64,000 nucleotides of DNA from Nymphaea colorata (GCF_008831285.2 NC_045147.1:17152854-17216853), one strand, 5' to 3'; positions 1 through 12,099 are shown, numbered from the stretch's first letter. The notes: generated from the letters alone by a model not told the origin. Translations and numbers: made by a program.

Positions 1-300
1 GAATTTTGCTGCAAATCGGATCCCTGGCTCCTGGTCGATTGGAAAGCCTGAAATTCTCGCTCAAGCTTGTACTACTGGTCCGTCCAATTCCAGGCATCAA
101 AGGCTCGCCCCACTGAGATATCATGTGTTTTAAGGCCTGAAAGGTGTTTTCATTAGTGGGTAGGATTTGGTTGCATGTCAGTGAGATACGATAACGGCAA
201 TCTGGTTTTGCATCTGGATTTAACTTTCTATGGGCACCAACATTAGGGGTTGAATTGAAGACTGCTGATGGCAGTTCTAACACTTGGGGTATATGTGCAG
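1..300 (+). other. Intron of the nitronate monooxygenase gene (3' part)
   Basis: No coding similarity to the expected N-terminal exon is visible. The stretch ends in the acceptor TATGTGCAG immediately before 301, so it is read as the end of intron 1. Confidence 0.6.
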
Positions 301-548
301 GAATCGCCGGATGTTCTGAGGAAGCTGATAGCAAGGACGCGGGCATTGACGAGCAAGCCCTTTGGCGTCGGCGTCGTCTTGGCTTTCCCACATGAGAAGA
401 ACGTAAAGGTCGTATTGGAAGAGAGGGTGGCAGTGCTTCAGGTTTATTGGGGCGACTACCCTGCGCGCCTTGTAAATCAAGCCCATGAACTTGGCGTGAA
501 GGTTGTGCACCAGGTTAGTCCATGGTTACACTTGCCAGCATTTGGGCA

Positions 549-579
<31 letters not shown>

Positions 580-3500
580 CTCCAAAGTAACTTTGTAAAC
601 TATAAAGTCAAATTACTGCTTATAATCAGATTTTTAAAGGATTACTTTTGAAGTGGCTTGATTGAAGATATATGATCAGGTTTTTGTTTAACAAAACGTG
701 AACTTTGTTAATGTATTTTCTCATATTAATTGAACTGACTTTGGTTTCCGTTTTATATATATGCTCTGTGAAAACTCGTTGCTTTCTATATTTTCTCTGA
801 TATTGAAACTGACTGGGCAATAAATTTGCAAAGTGCGGATGAGCATTAGATCCATTGTACTTTATGTGAGCATTCCCATCTTTTATTTGGCAATGGAAGG
901 TCGGTAGTTACGAAGATGCAACCAAGGCTGTCAACGCTGGTGTAGACGCAATAATAGTGCAGGGACATGAAGCCGGTGGACATGTCATTGGTAAGGTAAA
1001 GGCCTGCCTATTGAAATGACCTCTTTTATGGTGTTCCTGTTTGTGCTCTCAAATGATGTATCGTCTGTCTTTGCCTATCCTAGCCGTTGTCCAAATTTAT
1101 GTATATATGCAATCTTAGTCATAAAGTTTAGTACCTACTCTTCCTGTTACTATTTTTGCGTGTTTGGTCAATGCCATTTTTGATGTATTGTATTAATCTC
1201 AATTGGATACAGTAACAAATACACTGGTAAGTCATATAAGAACAGTTTTGAATCCCCAATAAGCATAAACATAATTGAGAAAGGAACAGCGCAGGAATTT
1301 TGGAAATTTATACTCTGGACAAGGTTAGTATTATTTAAAATGGACAATACTAAACAATTAATAAATGTTGAAAGAGATTTCTGTTTGTATATTTAATACT
1401 AAATCAATGAATCAGGAAACCGCTGCTGGGCATGGCCCCTGAGTTTATTGCTAAAAAATTTATGTGCAGGGCAAAAATGGACCACTATAAGGGCCAAGGA
1501 CATCATCACAAATCACAAGCCTCACTAGAGGGCTTGGGACAAAACACAGAAGCTATGATGGATAGACTTGGGACAAAACACAGAAGCTATGACAGATAGA
1601 CTTGGGACAAAACACGGAAGCTGGAGGACTTGGGACAAAACACTAAAACAATGAATCGTGCTCCTAACTCAAGGAGCAATTTGCCTTTATCAAGGCATCA
1701 AGTTAGTTTGCAACATTTTCTTCTCTTCAGAAACTAATGTAATGCAGGTAAATGGAGGATAGAACTTGCATATGGTTAGAATCATTAAGCACATGTATTG
1801 GATTCAAAAGGACAAATAATTTGAAATAGTTGGATTCCACAGCTACTACTTGCATTTTAGATCCCATTTATCACCATGAAAACGTTATACAAGTTTTTTT
1901 TTGCCTGTCAATTTTGTACTCTGCTACTTGTTTCCGTTTTATCTTCATCTACGTTTAGAAATAAAATGATCATCGAGTAACAGGTTAAGTCTCCTAGATC
2001 ATCATAGAAAGTTGTAATTGCCATCATTGTAATGTCATATAACTAGGTTGGGTAGCCTTTTCCTTGTAGCAGGAAAGCAGATGTTTTGTATCAGTAATCA
2101 CTGCCACTGGTGCACATGTGAGATCCATGGCCTCCTATTGTGCTGAAAAAAAGATACATCGTTTCAGTAATTGCTCTTCAAAGTTGAAAGCAGCAATGAA
2201 TTAGAATTGCAAGCAAAGTACAAATATAATGACCTAACATGAGAAGTTTTTATAAGTCAGGGTACCTGTAAATTTCTTTTTTCAAGTTTACAATAATTGT
2301 GGGCAAGCTGGTGCTAGGTAGCCGTTACTAGTTATGTCAAGAGAGACCAGGTACTGTAGAAATAATGACCTCCTCCAGCTTAAAGATCTTAGATCCAATC
2401 CTGTACCCAAGGCCAAGAGGATGGAGCCCTTGTTGGTGCCTATACTTTTCTTGCTGAGCTTAAATGGTCAGGTTCTAACATAGAAATTAGTTTTCATGAA
2501 GCCTTTTTCATAGTTTGCATCAGATTGCTGGTGTAAATAGAAGTCAGAAAGCACCGTCCTTTTGCTTGACTACTAAAGCGCTTTCAGGGTCATAATTTGA
2601 AAATGAAGGAATGATCTGGATATCAATAACAGCAATTTAAGTGAGCACCACTTTTCTCAACATATTTAATATTGAAAATTCATCTTATCTGGCTACATAC
2701 TCGATATAGTTTTTGTTTCTTTTTTGTAGACATTTTATGATTTTTCTTTCTTAATTTTCTTAAAATATTTTCATGTATCACGTACATGTTTGCAAAAAAA
2801 AAAAAAAATCGTTTTCCTTTTTTAGATTTCATATTACTTCTTTGACTGAGACATACACACTTCTAATGGTCCACTACTTTTAGTGATTTAATATTTTAAC
2901 CTTTGAGCAGGAGGGTCTAGTGGCACTACTGCCTAGAGTGGTGGATCTGGCTTCGGAGCACAATATACCTGTAATTGCTGCTGGTGGTATCGTGGATGCA
3001 CGGGGCTATGTTGCTGCTTTGGCTTTAGGTGCAAAAGGTGTTTGTATGGGTACGAGGTTTGTGTTTATGAGAGTTTGCTGATCAAATTGGTGCATATATG
3101 GCACCTGGAAACAAGTCACATGCTGAAAATTGTACTTCTATATAGATTTGTAGCTGCAACGGAAAGCTATGCTCATCCGACTTACAAGGAAAAGATACTG
3201 GAAATGGTTGAAACTGAATATACAAATGTATTTGGGCGTGCAAGGTGGCCTGGTGCACCACACCGTGTTCTAAAGACACCCTTCTTTATTAAGTGGAGGC
3301 ATCTTTCACCTGATGAGACGGAGGTGGATCAACCAATCATAGGTCATTCCACTGTACATGAACTGGTATTGATTTGTTTGTGGGCAATTCTGTTCAAATA
3401 ATCGAGCCACTTTCAGTGCTTAGCTGTACAGTTCCTCCATTGTTTTTACGTGCTCTTTCATTTGGTGTACAAATTCTCACTATTGATTATCAGGTTGTCT

Positions 3501-3960
3501 AGTTTCACCAGCAGTTAATCATTTGCAAACACAAACAGTTGTGAAAGAGAGCACCTTATTGTAGGTTATCTTTTTTCTGCAATAGACCATGCTGTTTGCC
3601 TGTTTTACATAAGTTAGTGGTTGAAATATCTGTAGAAAACTCCTATGAATTTGCCAATTGCTAGTGGAAGCTTGAATCTGGACTTTTGTGAAATCACCTT
3701 GCATTGTTTTAAATTTTGAGTTTGATTACTCGTGCATCTCTGATCTTCACAAGTGCCATTGTCAGGACAAGGAGATTCGGCGTTTTGCTGGCACTGCTCC
3801 AAATGAGGCAACACAAGGTGATATTGATAGCATGGTTATGTATGCTGGTCAAGGGGTGGGGCTTATTAAAGAGATTTTGCCAGCTGGGGATATAGTGAGA
3901 ATGCTTGTAGATGGAGCACAACTGATAATTCAGCAGCAATCACTTGATGCAGTGAGCTGA
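301..3960 (+). CDS. Nitronate monooxygenase (2-nitropropane dioxygenase family), 5' end outside window
   Basis: FMN-dependent enzyme of the nitronate monooxygenase family, which oxidises alkyl nitronates such as propionate 3-nitronate. Five exons are visible: 301-513, 900-995, 2911-3056, 3146-3365 and 3766-3960, with stop TGA at 3958. Phases join correctly (0, 0, 0/2, 0). The joined protein shows family landmarks in order: KPFGVGVVLAFPH, VAVLQVYWGDYP, VKVVHQVGSYEDA, the nitronate-site stretch QGHEAGGHVIG, the FMN phosphate-binding region PVIAAGGIVDARGYVAAL, GVCMGTRF, FGRARWPGAP and the C-terminal MVMYAGQGVGLIKEILPAG. The exon at 301 begins in mid-protein (ESPDVLRK), so the first exon, with about 45 residues including the MGWEG-type start usual in plants, must lie left of position 1. 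A donor at 991 is an alternative to 996; 996 gives VIGKEGLVALLP, which fits the family better. AATAAA-like signals lie near 4126 and 4178. No breaks were seen; it looks functional. Confidence 0.9.
1533..1645. repeat. Short tandem repeat, 34-bp unit, about 3.3 copies, in intron
   Basis: The motif CTTGGGACAAAACAC starts at 1533, 1567, 1601 and 1629. The first three copies are spaced 34 bases apart and the last 28. Copies differ at a few positions. It lies in the 1.9-kb intron 996-2910 of the nitronate monooxygenase gene, which otherwise holds only AT-rich sequence and a poly(A) run near 2794-2808. Confidence 0.85.
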
Positions 3961-5826
3961 ACTCTGATTCAGGCATGTGAGGCCATACGTTCTTGAAATA
4001 TGTTTCAGTTTTTGAACTCAATCACACTTAGAGAGTTTTAAGAGTTTAATTCCGCAGAGTGCCTCAGTCGGCATAATCTGATAAATATCCTCTCACCCGT
4101 AGTTTGACAGAAGAAAGGGGGAGGGAATAAAAAAGAAAGGGGATTGTAGTGGGATGAAGACAGTCAGCTTGTAAATTAATAAAAAATCAAGATTATCCTG
4201 ATCTAGTTTCAAGAAAGCTTGTGCTTGGCATGTCTAAGTCTGAGATGGGCATATCTTTTGTGAAAGAAATTTCCATTTTGGTAACTAAATAGAAGGAAAT
4301 AGACCACGTTTTGGAACCATTAGGTGATGACCTTTCTTTAGTCAATATGATCGGTATGCTGCTAATCTTTTGTTTGTCTTCTTCACTGAGGCGAGCTCCT
4401 AGCCATGTTAAAATAGATTCTGCTTCAGCTTGGGTCGTGCCTGCATATGAAGTGCAACATACGGTCTGAGCTTACCTATGTTACTCGAGGGGTCAAACCT
4501 TATGGGAAGCCAAGACAAAGTCCAACAGAGTTAGAGTAGCTTGACTCTTGCATGTCTTGAGACGCCATAGCACACAAACGGGATCTTTACATCATTCTCG
4601 GTGTCCTTGTCTGCGTTTTCGAATATGTTTTCATTGATTTGATCGTTGGTTTGCCTAAAAATTTAGAGGTTTTGATTTCATGGCTCATGTTTCAATTTTA
4701 CATAAACTTACACTGTTTGTTAAAATTTGATAGATAGGAACTGCTGGAACAACAACTCAGGTGTCGCCGTTCCGTGTAAACCTTAACATATTATAACATA
4801 TTATAAACTACTCCAAGTCACTTCGAGGGCTCTGCAGCCATTTATATTGGCAACGCCCTTTACTTCACTTGTTTATTCTTCTTATAAAACGCCCATAAAG
4901 GTCCTTATAACTTCAAGACATGGGTATTATAAAAAATTGGCTTGAATGTTTCATGTCAACCATTTCCTGTGAAATAATGCCTTTTGATAAGAAATGAATG
5001 AAGATGATTTAGGTTATGCGAACAGGGTAAAAGGAAATTGAATCTTCTTGAAAACAACCTCTTGAGAATTGAACCTAATTAGCTCTTCGGGTGCTGAACT
5101 GGGACCTCTTTCGGGACACACAGGAGATACCACATAGAAAGAGGGTCATAGCGTGAGGAGGGATTCTCTACGGAAGGTTCGGGCGCCAACATGCTCACTC
5201 CATTACCCTTCTTTCACTATTTAGGTGTTATCTACTCCTGCTTGCACAGAAAGTTGTACTCATGAAATTGGAACCACAATTGCAATCCTAGCCACGGCCA
5301 AGCCACTACACTGGCCAGACCTAAAAGGAAACACTTCTTTCACCTACTAAACTCCACTAGATGCACCGACCCATATTGTCTCCCTGAAGAAACGCGTTTT
5401 GTTCTTGCTTTTAGCATCGAGGCGAATAATTGCCCCTCTCTGTGTCTCAAAAGCTTATAGGGCTCGCTATCCATGAAACACATGGCAGTGCTTTCAGTAA
5501 AATTACACATCATCGGTAGTGGAGCTGGAGGAAGAAAGCAAAAGAAAAAGAGAAACGAGGAAGCCGGCCAGGGCATGTTTGACCACCTATTGGGCACACA
5601 AAATTTGGTCCTTTGTTTTGGACCACACACAAACGAAACCAAGTGAAACCCAACACGTCATCCAGAGATACTTCGAGAAGGTGAAGAAACCAAGCAGAAC
5701 ACACCAGTGACAGCTTGGCCCTCATATATTCTAATCGTTGCTCAGAATCAAGTAGGAGAGGAAGATGATCAGACAGCGATGATGCCAACACGGTTTGGTC
5801 AACTCTCTCTCTCTCCTCCTCTCTCA
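3961..5826. other. Intergenic region with 3' UTR of the nitronate monooxygenase and upstream region of the EXORDIUM-like gene
   Basis: The first 250 bases or so are probably 3' UTR. The rest carries no ORF with recognisable protein similarity; minus-strand ORFs at 5340-5827 show no family motif. A CT-rich tract at about 5803-5825 sits just before the TATA-like box of the next gene. Confidence 0.5.
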
Positions 5827-5831
5827 TTTCC

Positions 5832-5839
5832 TATTTAAG
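5832..5839 (+). promoter_or_regulatory. TATA-like box of the EXORDIUM-like gene
   Basis: TATTTAAG lies about 145 bases upstream of the ATG and directly downstream of a CT-rich tract, a usual plant core-promoter layout. This would place transcription start near 5865 with a 5' UTR of roughly 120 bases. Confidence 0.5.
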
Positions 5840-5983
5840 AGCCCACCTCCAAGCCCTTCTGCAAACCAAAGCTAAGTTAAGGCCAAGTTAACCTCAGCAG
5901 AGTTCTTTTTGTCTCTGTTTCTATCAAGCCTCCATTGATTACTGTTCTGGTTTCGAAAGAGTAGCAGATTAGTTTGTATAGAA

Positions 5984-6910
5984 ATGGTGGGTATCGTTCA
6001 TCTTGAGAAATTTGTGCTCCTGCTGAGTCTGGTTCATGCATGCCTTGGAGTCGGAGGGAGGAAGCTCACTGCTCTAGTGCAACAGCCCCCTCTCGTGCTG
6101 ACTTACCACAAGGGTGCCCTGCTCCAGGGCAGCCATCCTTTCAGCATCGTCTGGTATGGAGAGTTCACACCTTCGCAGAGGTCCATCGTTAGCGACTTCC
6201 TCAGCTCTTTCAACCACCAAGAGAAGAGCCCTTCTGTGTCCTCATGGTGGAAGGTTATTGAAGCTTACTTGGTCAAAGCAGGCATGCAAGGAAGTGCCAT
6301 GGTGGTGCTGGGAAAACAGGTCTTAGATGACAAGTACTCACTGGGTAAGTCACTCAAGAGGGCACAAATTGGGGAGCTGGCTGCTAAGGCCACAACTGCT
6401 AACGGCATCACTCTTGTGCTCACATCTAAGGATGTTGCAGTGGAGGGATTCTGCATGAGCAGCTGCGGCTTCCATGACTCCTCTCCCCTGCAGCCCAGTG
6501 GTGAAAAGTTTGCATATATTTGGGTCGGTAACTCAGAGAGCCAATGCCCTGGACAGTGTGCCTGGCCATTCCACCAGCCTCTGTATGGGCCGCAGACCAG
6601 GCCGCTGGTGCCGCCAAATGGTGATGTGGGTGTCGACGGGATGATCATCAACATCGCTAGCATGTTGGCCGGCACCGTCACCAACCCCTACAAGAGCGGC
6701 TATTTCCAAGGGCCGGCTACTGCTCCTCTAGAGGCAGCGTCGGCCTGTTCAGGGATATATGGAAAGAATGCCTATCCAGGCTATGCAGGGGAGTTGCTGG
6801 TGGATTCAGTTAGCGGTGCAAGCTACAATGCAAATGGAATCAATGGGCGTCGATATCTATTGCCTGCACTGTGGAACCCAGATACATCTACTTGTTACAC
6901 TCTCGTATAA
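5984..6910 (+). CDS. EXORDIUM-like / phosphate-induced protein 1 (PHI-1) family, secreted
   Basis: Intronless 308-residue protein of the EXORDIUM/PHI-1 family. These are apoplastic proteins linked to brassinosteroid- and carbon-status-dependent cell expansion; the biochemical activity is unknown. Residues 1 to about 24 (MVGIVHLEKFVLLLSLVHAC) form a signal peptide. Family motifs follow: LTYHKGALLQG near residue 40, the conserved FSIVWYGEF TPSQR block, WWKVIEAY, the cysteine-rich GFCMSSCGFHDS, YIWVGNS with CPGQCAWPFHQP, DGMIINIASMLAG, and the C-terminal GYAGELLVDSVSGASYNANG block. Length and single-exon structure fit the family. A TATA-like box lies 145 bases upstream. A candidate poly(A) signal AATAAAC is at 7074-7080. 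No breaks were seen. Confidence 0.93.
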   Translation: MVGIVHLEKFVLLLSLVHACLGVGGRKLTALVQQPPLVLTYHKGALLQGSHPFSIVWYGEFTPSQRSIVSDFLSSFNHQEKSPSVSSWWKVIEAYLVKAGMQGSAMVVLGKQVLDDKYSLGKSLKRAQIGELAAKATTANGITLVLTSKDVAVEGFCMSSCGFHDSSPLQPSGEKFAYIWVGNSESQCPGQCAWPFHQPLYGPQTRPLVPPNGDVGVDGMIINIASMLAGTVTNPYKSGYFQGPATAPLEAASACSGIYGKNAYPGYAGELLVDSVSGASYNANGINGRRYLLPALWNPDTSTCYTLV

Positions 6911-7073
6911 AGATGATGAAGAAGAAGAAGAAGACGGTGCCGTTTCCACAAACTTCTGTACATATACTACAGTCTTTGGAGTGGTCGGTTCGATGTGGTT
7001 TGGCTTTTGTTATATATACTGCAATCTTTGAAACTTTGGAGAATGATGCATAATAAGGCAAAAAGCATGTACT

Positions 7074-7080
7074 AATAAAC
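7074..7080 (+). terminator. Candidate polyadenylation signal of the EXORDIUM-like gene
   Basis: AATAAAC lies about 165 bases after the stop codon, a reasonable plant 3' UTR length. This is inferred from position and motif only. Confidence 0.4.
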
Positions 7081-7644
7081 ATACTACTGTGTTTGTGCTC
7101 ATCAACCGGCACTTGATTCTAAGTTATATGCTCTGTTTTCCGACCAGAATAGTGTGGCACAGCGACTCGGACCGGCTAAATGGTATGTGACGCATGACCC
7201 AGGTTGGGGTGAATAGCTAATACAGTATGAAGTTGGGAACAAATACCAAAATTTAGCTGCATAAATGTGACACGCATAACCAGACTTGCCATAGATAAAT
7301 GTCAACCTTATGACGATGGAATCTAACATGTAAACAGATTTTGAAACATTCTGATAATCGAACTTGAAATTTCTGAAACTGAGGGATCTAGAAGGACATT
7401 AAGTTATTTGACATCATTGCAAAGTCCATTCAAATTCATTGTATCGACGGCATAAGCTTGAGAAACATAATCAAATTAAGAGATCCAATAAGAGCTAGCA
7501 TATACACGGCCATGTATACATGGTCTCTGTATCCGAGAGGATCCCAACTGACAAAATGCTTCATATAGAACGTCAATTTGAATTGCGAACTATGTTTCAA
7601 TCGGATATCAATCGCTTGGACGCGCCATGAGAAGCAATGACACT

Positions 7645-7795
7645 CGGAAGATTTTGAGAAATATTGGCTCATATTTGCGGCACAAGCAAATGGTTCGGAA
7701 GATTTTGAGAAACATTGGTTCATATTTGCGGCACAAGCAAATGGTTGGGAAGATTTTGAGAAATATTGGTTCATTTGCGGCACAAGCAAATGGTT
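7645..7795. repeat. Tandem repeat, about 51-bp unit, three copies
   Basis: Three head-to-tail copies start at 7645, 7696 and 7746. Each contains GGAAGATTTTGAGAAA, then TTGCGGCACAAGCAAATGGTT. Copies are over 90% alike by eye; the third lacks two bases. The unit is a multiple of three in two copies, so it keeps ORFs open on the minus strand with a repeated FACAAN...CFSKSSE pattern. I regard those ORFs as by-products. Confidence 0.9.
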
Positions 7796-8755
7796 CACTT
7801 ATAGATGGGTAAGCACTTGGTTTCCACCGGAGGATGTGAAATCTTATGGCCATCCAGATCACCGTCCAATCATGGTTCTCCGACGCGATGCATTGGGCGG
7901 GTGTGATTAAATACATCACATATATTTTGTATTAAGCGGCATGCTATATTAAGCGGCATGCTATGAAATCAAGACAAATGATATATATTTGAACCAAATA
8001 AATTTAAAAGAACAATAAAAAGAGAAATGTATAAACTAATATTAAAATTTTAAATTGTTTATCACATTTATTTATTTACTTTTCTCTTAATTGTCCATCA
8101 TATTAAGTCTAACTGCCTTAATTATATAGTTGGATGATTCAAAAAGTTAGTGTTATATATATATATATATATATAAATATTGAATAGTGATTCTTTACCT
8201 AACCATCTAATCAAAATTATCCATCAATTATGATGGTAAGTTAAAAAAACAAAGAGAAAAATATGATTGACATTTTTATCATCTAATACAGCTCAAACCT
8301 TTTTTCTAGACGTTTGTGTTTCAGCCATTAATTTGTATTAAATAGATTGATATGGTTAAATGACCTAGTCACTATTCACTCCATCATTTTATATACGTTC
8401 CTAATGTCAAGCAAACATGCTCGGCTGGTGTGTGCCGTTCACATGGATGGCACACATTTTTGCTTGTAAAGTTATAAATAAAGAAGTTTTGTCAAGTGTC
8501 AGGAAGGGATTCCTTCCTCCCGTTGAAGAGACAAATTTACGTTTTTGATAAAATATGTTTAAAGACTTTTAAGATCAAACCATCAGTCAAGCGTAGGTTG
8601 GCGAACTCGGTGTTTTATCTCTAAAATTGCTTGAGTAAGCTCAGATTAGTTAAAAACCTGATCACCATTTAAGGTTCTACTCATATGCATTCGATTTTCA
8701 AAAGACTCAGATTGTTCAGAACCCTGGAGTCGGGTCACCGAGTTCAGTTTAAAAT

Positions 8756-8757
<2 letters not shown>

Positions 8758-8799
<42 letters not shown>
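8758..8799. repeat. (GA)n microsatellite
   Basis: About 21 uninterrupted GA dinucleotides, followed by a purine-rich GAAGAAGAAAAGGAAG stretch. Confidence 0.95.
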
Positions 8800-8803
<4 letters not shown>

Positions 8804-9431
8804 AGAAGAAAAGGAAGAGGGTGAGAAAAAACGAGAAAGTTTGCTTAAATTCTCCCTCGAATCTCTTCCTCTTCCTTGAATTTCAAGGGAAATTCATCGT
8901 AATATCATTTAAAGATGCATCAAATGAAAAGGAAGTGGATTTAGAGGGTTTTTTTTACAAATTCTTTTAAAATTGATAAAAAAAATTATTTTGAACAAGT
9001 ATCAACAAAGTTTTCTTCTTTGGCAACCATCAAGACAAAGACGAAAACAACCTTATAAGAGCGCTAACTACTAACTAGGAGGAGACTCAGTGACCCAATT
9101 GAGGCTTTCAAAATTTGAAATTGCAACACGACCGACTAAGCCTGGACATCGAATCTAGGTCGTTTGATTTATTTTTATATTATTTTTATTTGATAATAAT
9201 ATATATATATATATTGTATTATTAAAAATATATTTTATATTATTTTTTATTTTATTTTATTCGGGTCGAACCCAAACTGACCTGAGCCGTTTGGTGGGCT
9301 GCGCAATGCCCAACCCAGCAACATGGTAGGACAAATTTGTCCACTAGCCGCCTCATAAATAGCCCCTTCCTTCCTGAAACCGCCAAATTTGCCGTGTCCT
9401 TGTTCCTCCCAGAAAGAGAGAGAGAGGGAGA

Positions 9432-10612
9432 GTGAGTGTGACGGCACGCAGCGTGCCGAAGTGGATGATGGACAGCTCGGTTTGGTCCTGCCTGGACAAG
9501 CGCCGCCAAGTCAAAGCGGCCTCCCGCCCTCGCCAAACTGCCTGGACGATCACCGCCAGTCTAAGCGGCCTACCGCCCCGCCAAGCAGCCCAGCGCCGGC
9601 GAATCTCCAACCCTAATCCCGTTCGCCCTGTTCCGCCTCCCAGGGCAGCACAGGTGGCGGAACCGCCACCGCCGACGCCAAGTCCCTTTCCTCCTCCTGC
9701 TCCTGCTCCTCCTTCTCTCATTCCCCTTCTATTCCTCCTTCCGCCCTTCTTCCTTCCTTCCCAGACTGATGGACCACCTGACTTGCAGGGTCCTGCGTCT
9801 CCCGCGCCCGACGATGCACCTCGCAGATCTTGATTTCTCGCCGAGGTGGACTGTCCTTTTCTTCTGCATATCTTTCTTCTTTATTCGTTGAAAGGGTCTA
9901 TCATTGGGTTTGTGATCTTGTTCCGGGTTTGTGATCTTGTTCCGGTGATATGGAGCAGTTGTCGAAGAGGGTTATCGATTTGACGGAGTTGAGGAAGCTG
10001 GCGGCGCAGGGGGTGCCTGATTCTTGCGGAATTCGGTCAATTGTGTGGAAGGTGAGGCACTGAGGATGCTTTAGGAGCAATGGTGGCCGTCCTTTTTCTT
10101 TATTTTAATTGAGAGATTGGTGTTCTGAAAGATACGGTTGGGACGCGTGTTTCCTGTGATCAGTAATAGGTTCTTTTGGGGTATTGGCCGTGCAATCCAG
10201 AAATTTGACCAGATGAAATGAGGGAAAAAAGGCTCGGTACGACGCCTAAGGAGCAGCTGCTGATTAATCCTGTGAGTTTGATTAGTTCTCTTCACGTTCC
10301 TTTACTCTCTATTTTTTTTTTTCGCGATCTATTTGAAGCCAAATCCGCGAACTATTCTATTAGAGTTCTGCGGTGATCAGTTTTCAGATCGACAGTTTCT
10401 TCACCCTTCTCGATTCCGATGGAGATTTTATAGGTTCTGAATTTTTGTATTGTTAGGCAGTCAGAAGACTCAGAACTTACAAGAAGACTATGACTATCCT
10501 CTGGCACCGAAAACGACAATGCAAAGAGTGAAGGAAGGGATCTGCTGCATAGGTCGGAGGACACTCATGGCGAACACCCTTTGAGTCTTGGAAAAACTAG
10601 TGTATGGGACAA
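9432..10612 (+). pseudogene. Truncated pseudogene of a TBC-domain Rab-GAP (TBC1D13/22-like)
   Basis: This is the 5' half of a plant TBC1-domain GTPase-activating protein gene. Segments match the family in the right order: RSVPKWMMDSSVWS plus a proline-rich tail (9432-9833), LSKRVIDLTELRKLAAQGVP then IRSIVWK (9950-10051, donor GTGAGG), KRLGTTPKEQLLINP (10209-10271, donor GTGAGT) and SELTRRL then LLHRSEDTHGEHPLSLGKTS (10461-10612, donor GTAATT). It looks dead. The expected start codon is ACG at 9441, an in-frame TGA at 10491-10493 follows TRRL, and the stretch that should follow IVWK (LLLGYLP in the family) is not readable. Nothing of the catalytic core (arginine-finger and YxQ region) is found downstream before the next gene. 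Splice borders survive, so it is a decayed genomic duplicate and not a processed copy. A 20-base tandem duplication (GGGTTTGTGATCTTGTTCCG) lies at about 9906-9945. Confidence 0.75.
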
Positions 10613-12099
10613 GTAATTTTATTTTTTAATTAAAATATTTTGCTCGGTTGGTGTTTGGGGTGAGGAAAGCCGTTAGATGCGTGTTGTGTTTTTTTCATAT
10701 CTATCAATATCAGCCAACTCCGATCTCATGTACTTTTGTTTGGTATAAATTATTGAACAATGCTTTGTTGACAAAGAATGCGAATTTTCCATACATCATA
10801 AAGAAGATAATTGTGACCGATCGGTTTCTGAAAAAAATCTTCAAGTACATTCTTATGTGCATTAAGGGGATGACCAAATAATGAGTTGGATGAAATTAGA
10901 ATATGGTATCTATGTAGTCGGATACCATGATAAATGTTTAACAAATGAGAAACAAATGTAAAGCTTAATTGGTCATTTCCTCTTGCTGGTCTTTTTGTAG
11001 AACCCATAAAAACAAAATAGTAAGGCAGAAGGACAAAGAATCAGAGAGCAACTTAAACAGAAAAGCGGTGAACGTGGGGGACGTGAGGGAACAAAAAAGA
11101 AAAAGGATCCTGTCATTTAACCGACCTTGTCAATGGACTGACCTGTTTAATATCCACCTAACTATGTGGTGGAGGCATCCAGCCACCACGTGCTCGCATT
11201 GAACTTGAGCAATTACTTGCTCCGGTAATCTTTTTTGGTGTTTTTTCCAAATTTTGTGTTTCAAAGCTTAAAAGATCATCTCGGAGATGAAGTTGAACAA
11301 GTTTCATATAGTCAAGTTAAACCAGATACCGAACCTTTGGGATTTGTCCGCTGGTCTGTGTAACAAACGGCATGTGGAGTTTTTTGCGATTAGGAACCTT
11401 TGAGTTGTTGTTTGGCTATTCAAACACTGGTGAGTGTATCATCAATTTATCTTAAGATTGAAACAAATTCATGAACATTATAACTAATGTTCATAAATGT
11501 GCTTCAATTTTTAAGTCAGATTTATGAAATGGAACACCTTACGAGTGTTCGGTTACAGATTAGTCCCTATGAAACTCTTAATACTCTCCAGATCGAGAAG
11601 AATAATAAAAAGCAAACACAAACACGGAAAGTGCAAGAATGTACATGGTTAGGAAAGACGATGAGCCTTCTTCTATTCTGAAAAGTTCACACTATTTAGC
11701 CTTTAAATAAGCTTGTCACCACCGCGTTGCTGCATATTCTCTTCAACTCGGTGTTGAGCTGCCAACATAGAACGTTAAAAGGTTTGATCTTAAAATGTCA
11801 AAGCCAAGGCCATCCCCAAATTCGATCAAGTTTGCGAGAAATGAGAGATTTATGTTTTCTTATCCAGCAGGAAGAACGAGCGAACATCTGAATGAAAGTA
11901 ATAGATCCATATGCTGTGGAACAACACTTCCTTTGCGAGCGATGCATCACCAAAAAAAAAAGAAAAAGGGAAAATCAAGGCATGTTGCAGTAAAACTTTA
12001 GACATGCTTCTTACTGTGGCAAATCATTGAGGAGAACCGTATTAAGAAGTCTTTCGAAGTCATAATAGGAACAACCGGCTTGCTGCACAGCCTTCTCGA
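10613..12099. other. Intergenic, no gene recognised
   Basis: AT-rich sequence after the truncated TBC copy. The remaining TBC-domain exons were looked for on both strands and not seen. Short ORFs here lack family motifs. Confidence 0.5.

Larger units (their letters stand above)
7081..9430. other. AT-rich intergenic region with simple and tandem repeats
   Basis: No gene was recognised. It holds the 51-bp tandem repeat at 7645-7795, a duplicated 17-mer ATTAAGCGGCATGCTAT at about 7932-7966, a (TA)n tract near 8154-8175, the (GA)n tract at 8758-8799 and a second TA-rich stretch near 9200. ORFs here are produced by the repeats. Confidence 0.6.

Noticed and set aside
5340-5827. Overlapping minus-strand ORFs of about 100 residues upstream of the EXORDIUM-like gene
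   Set aside because: No family motif and in the expected promoter region of the plus-strand gene.
7436-7919. Minus-strand ORFs with a repeated FACAAN/FSKSSE pattern
   Set aside because: Explained wholly by the 51-bp tandem repeat; no start context or homology.
9389-9833. Proline-rich ORF 9432-9833 as an independent gene
   Set aside because: Its start (RSVPKWMMDSSVWS) and position fit the N-terminus of the TBC pseudogene; it has no ATG in frame at the right place.
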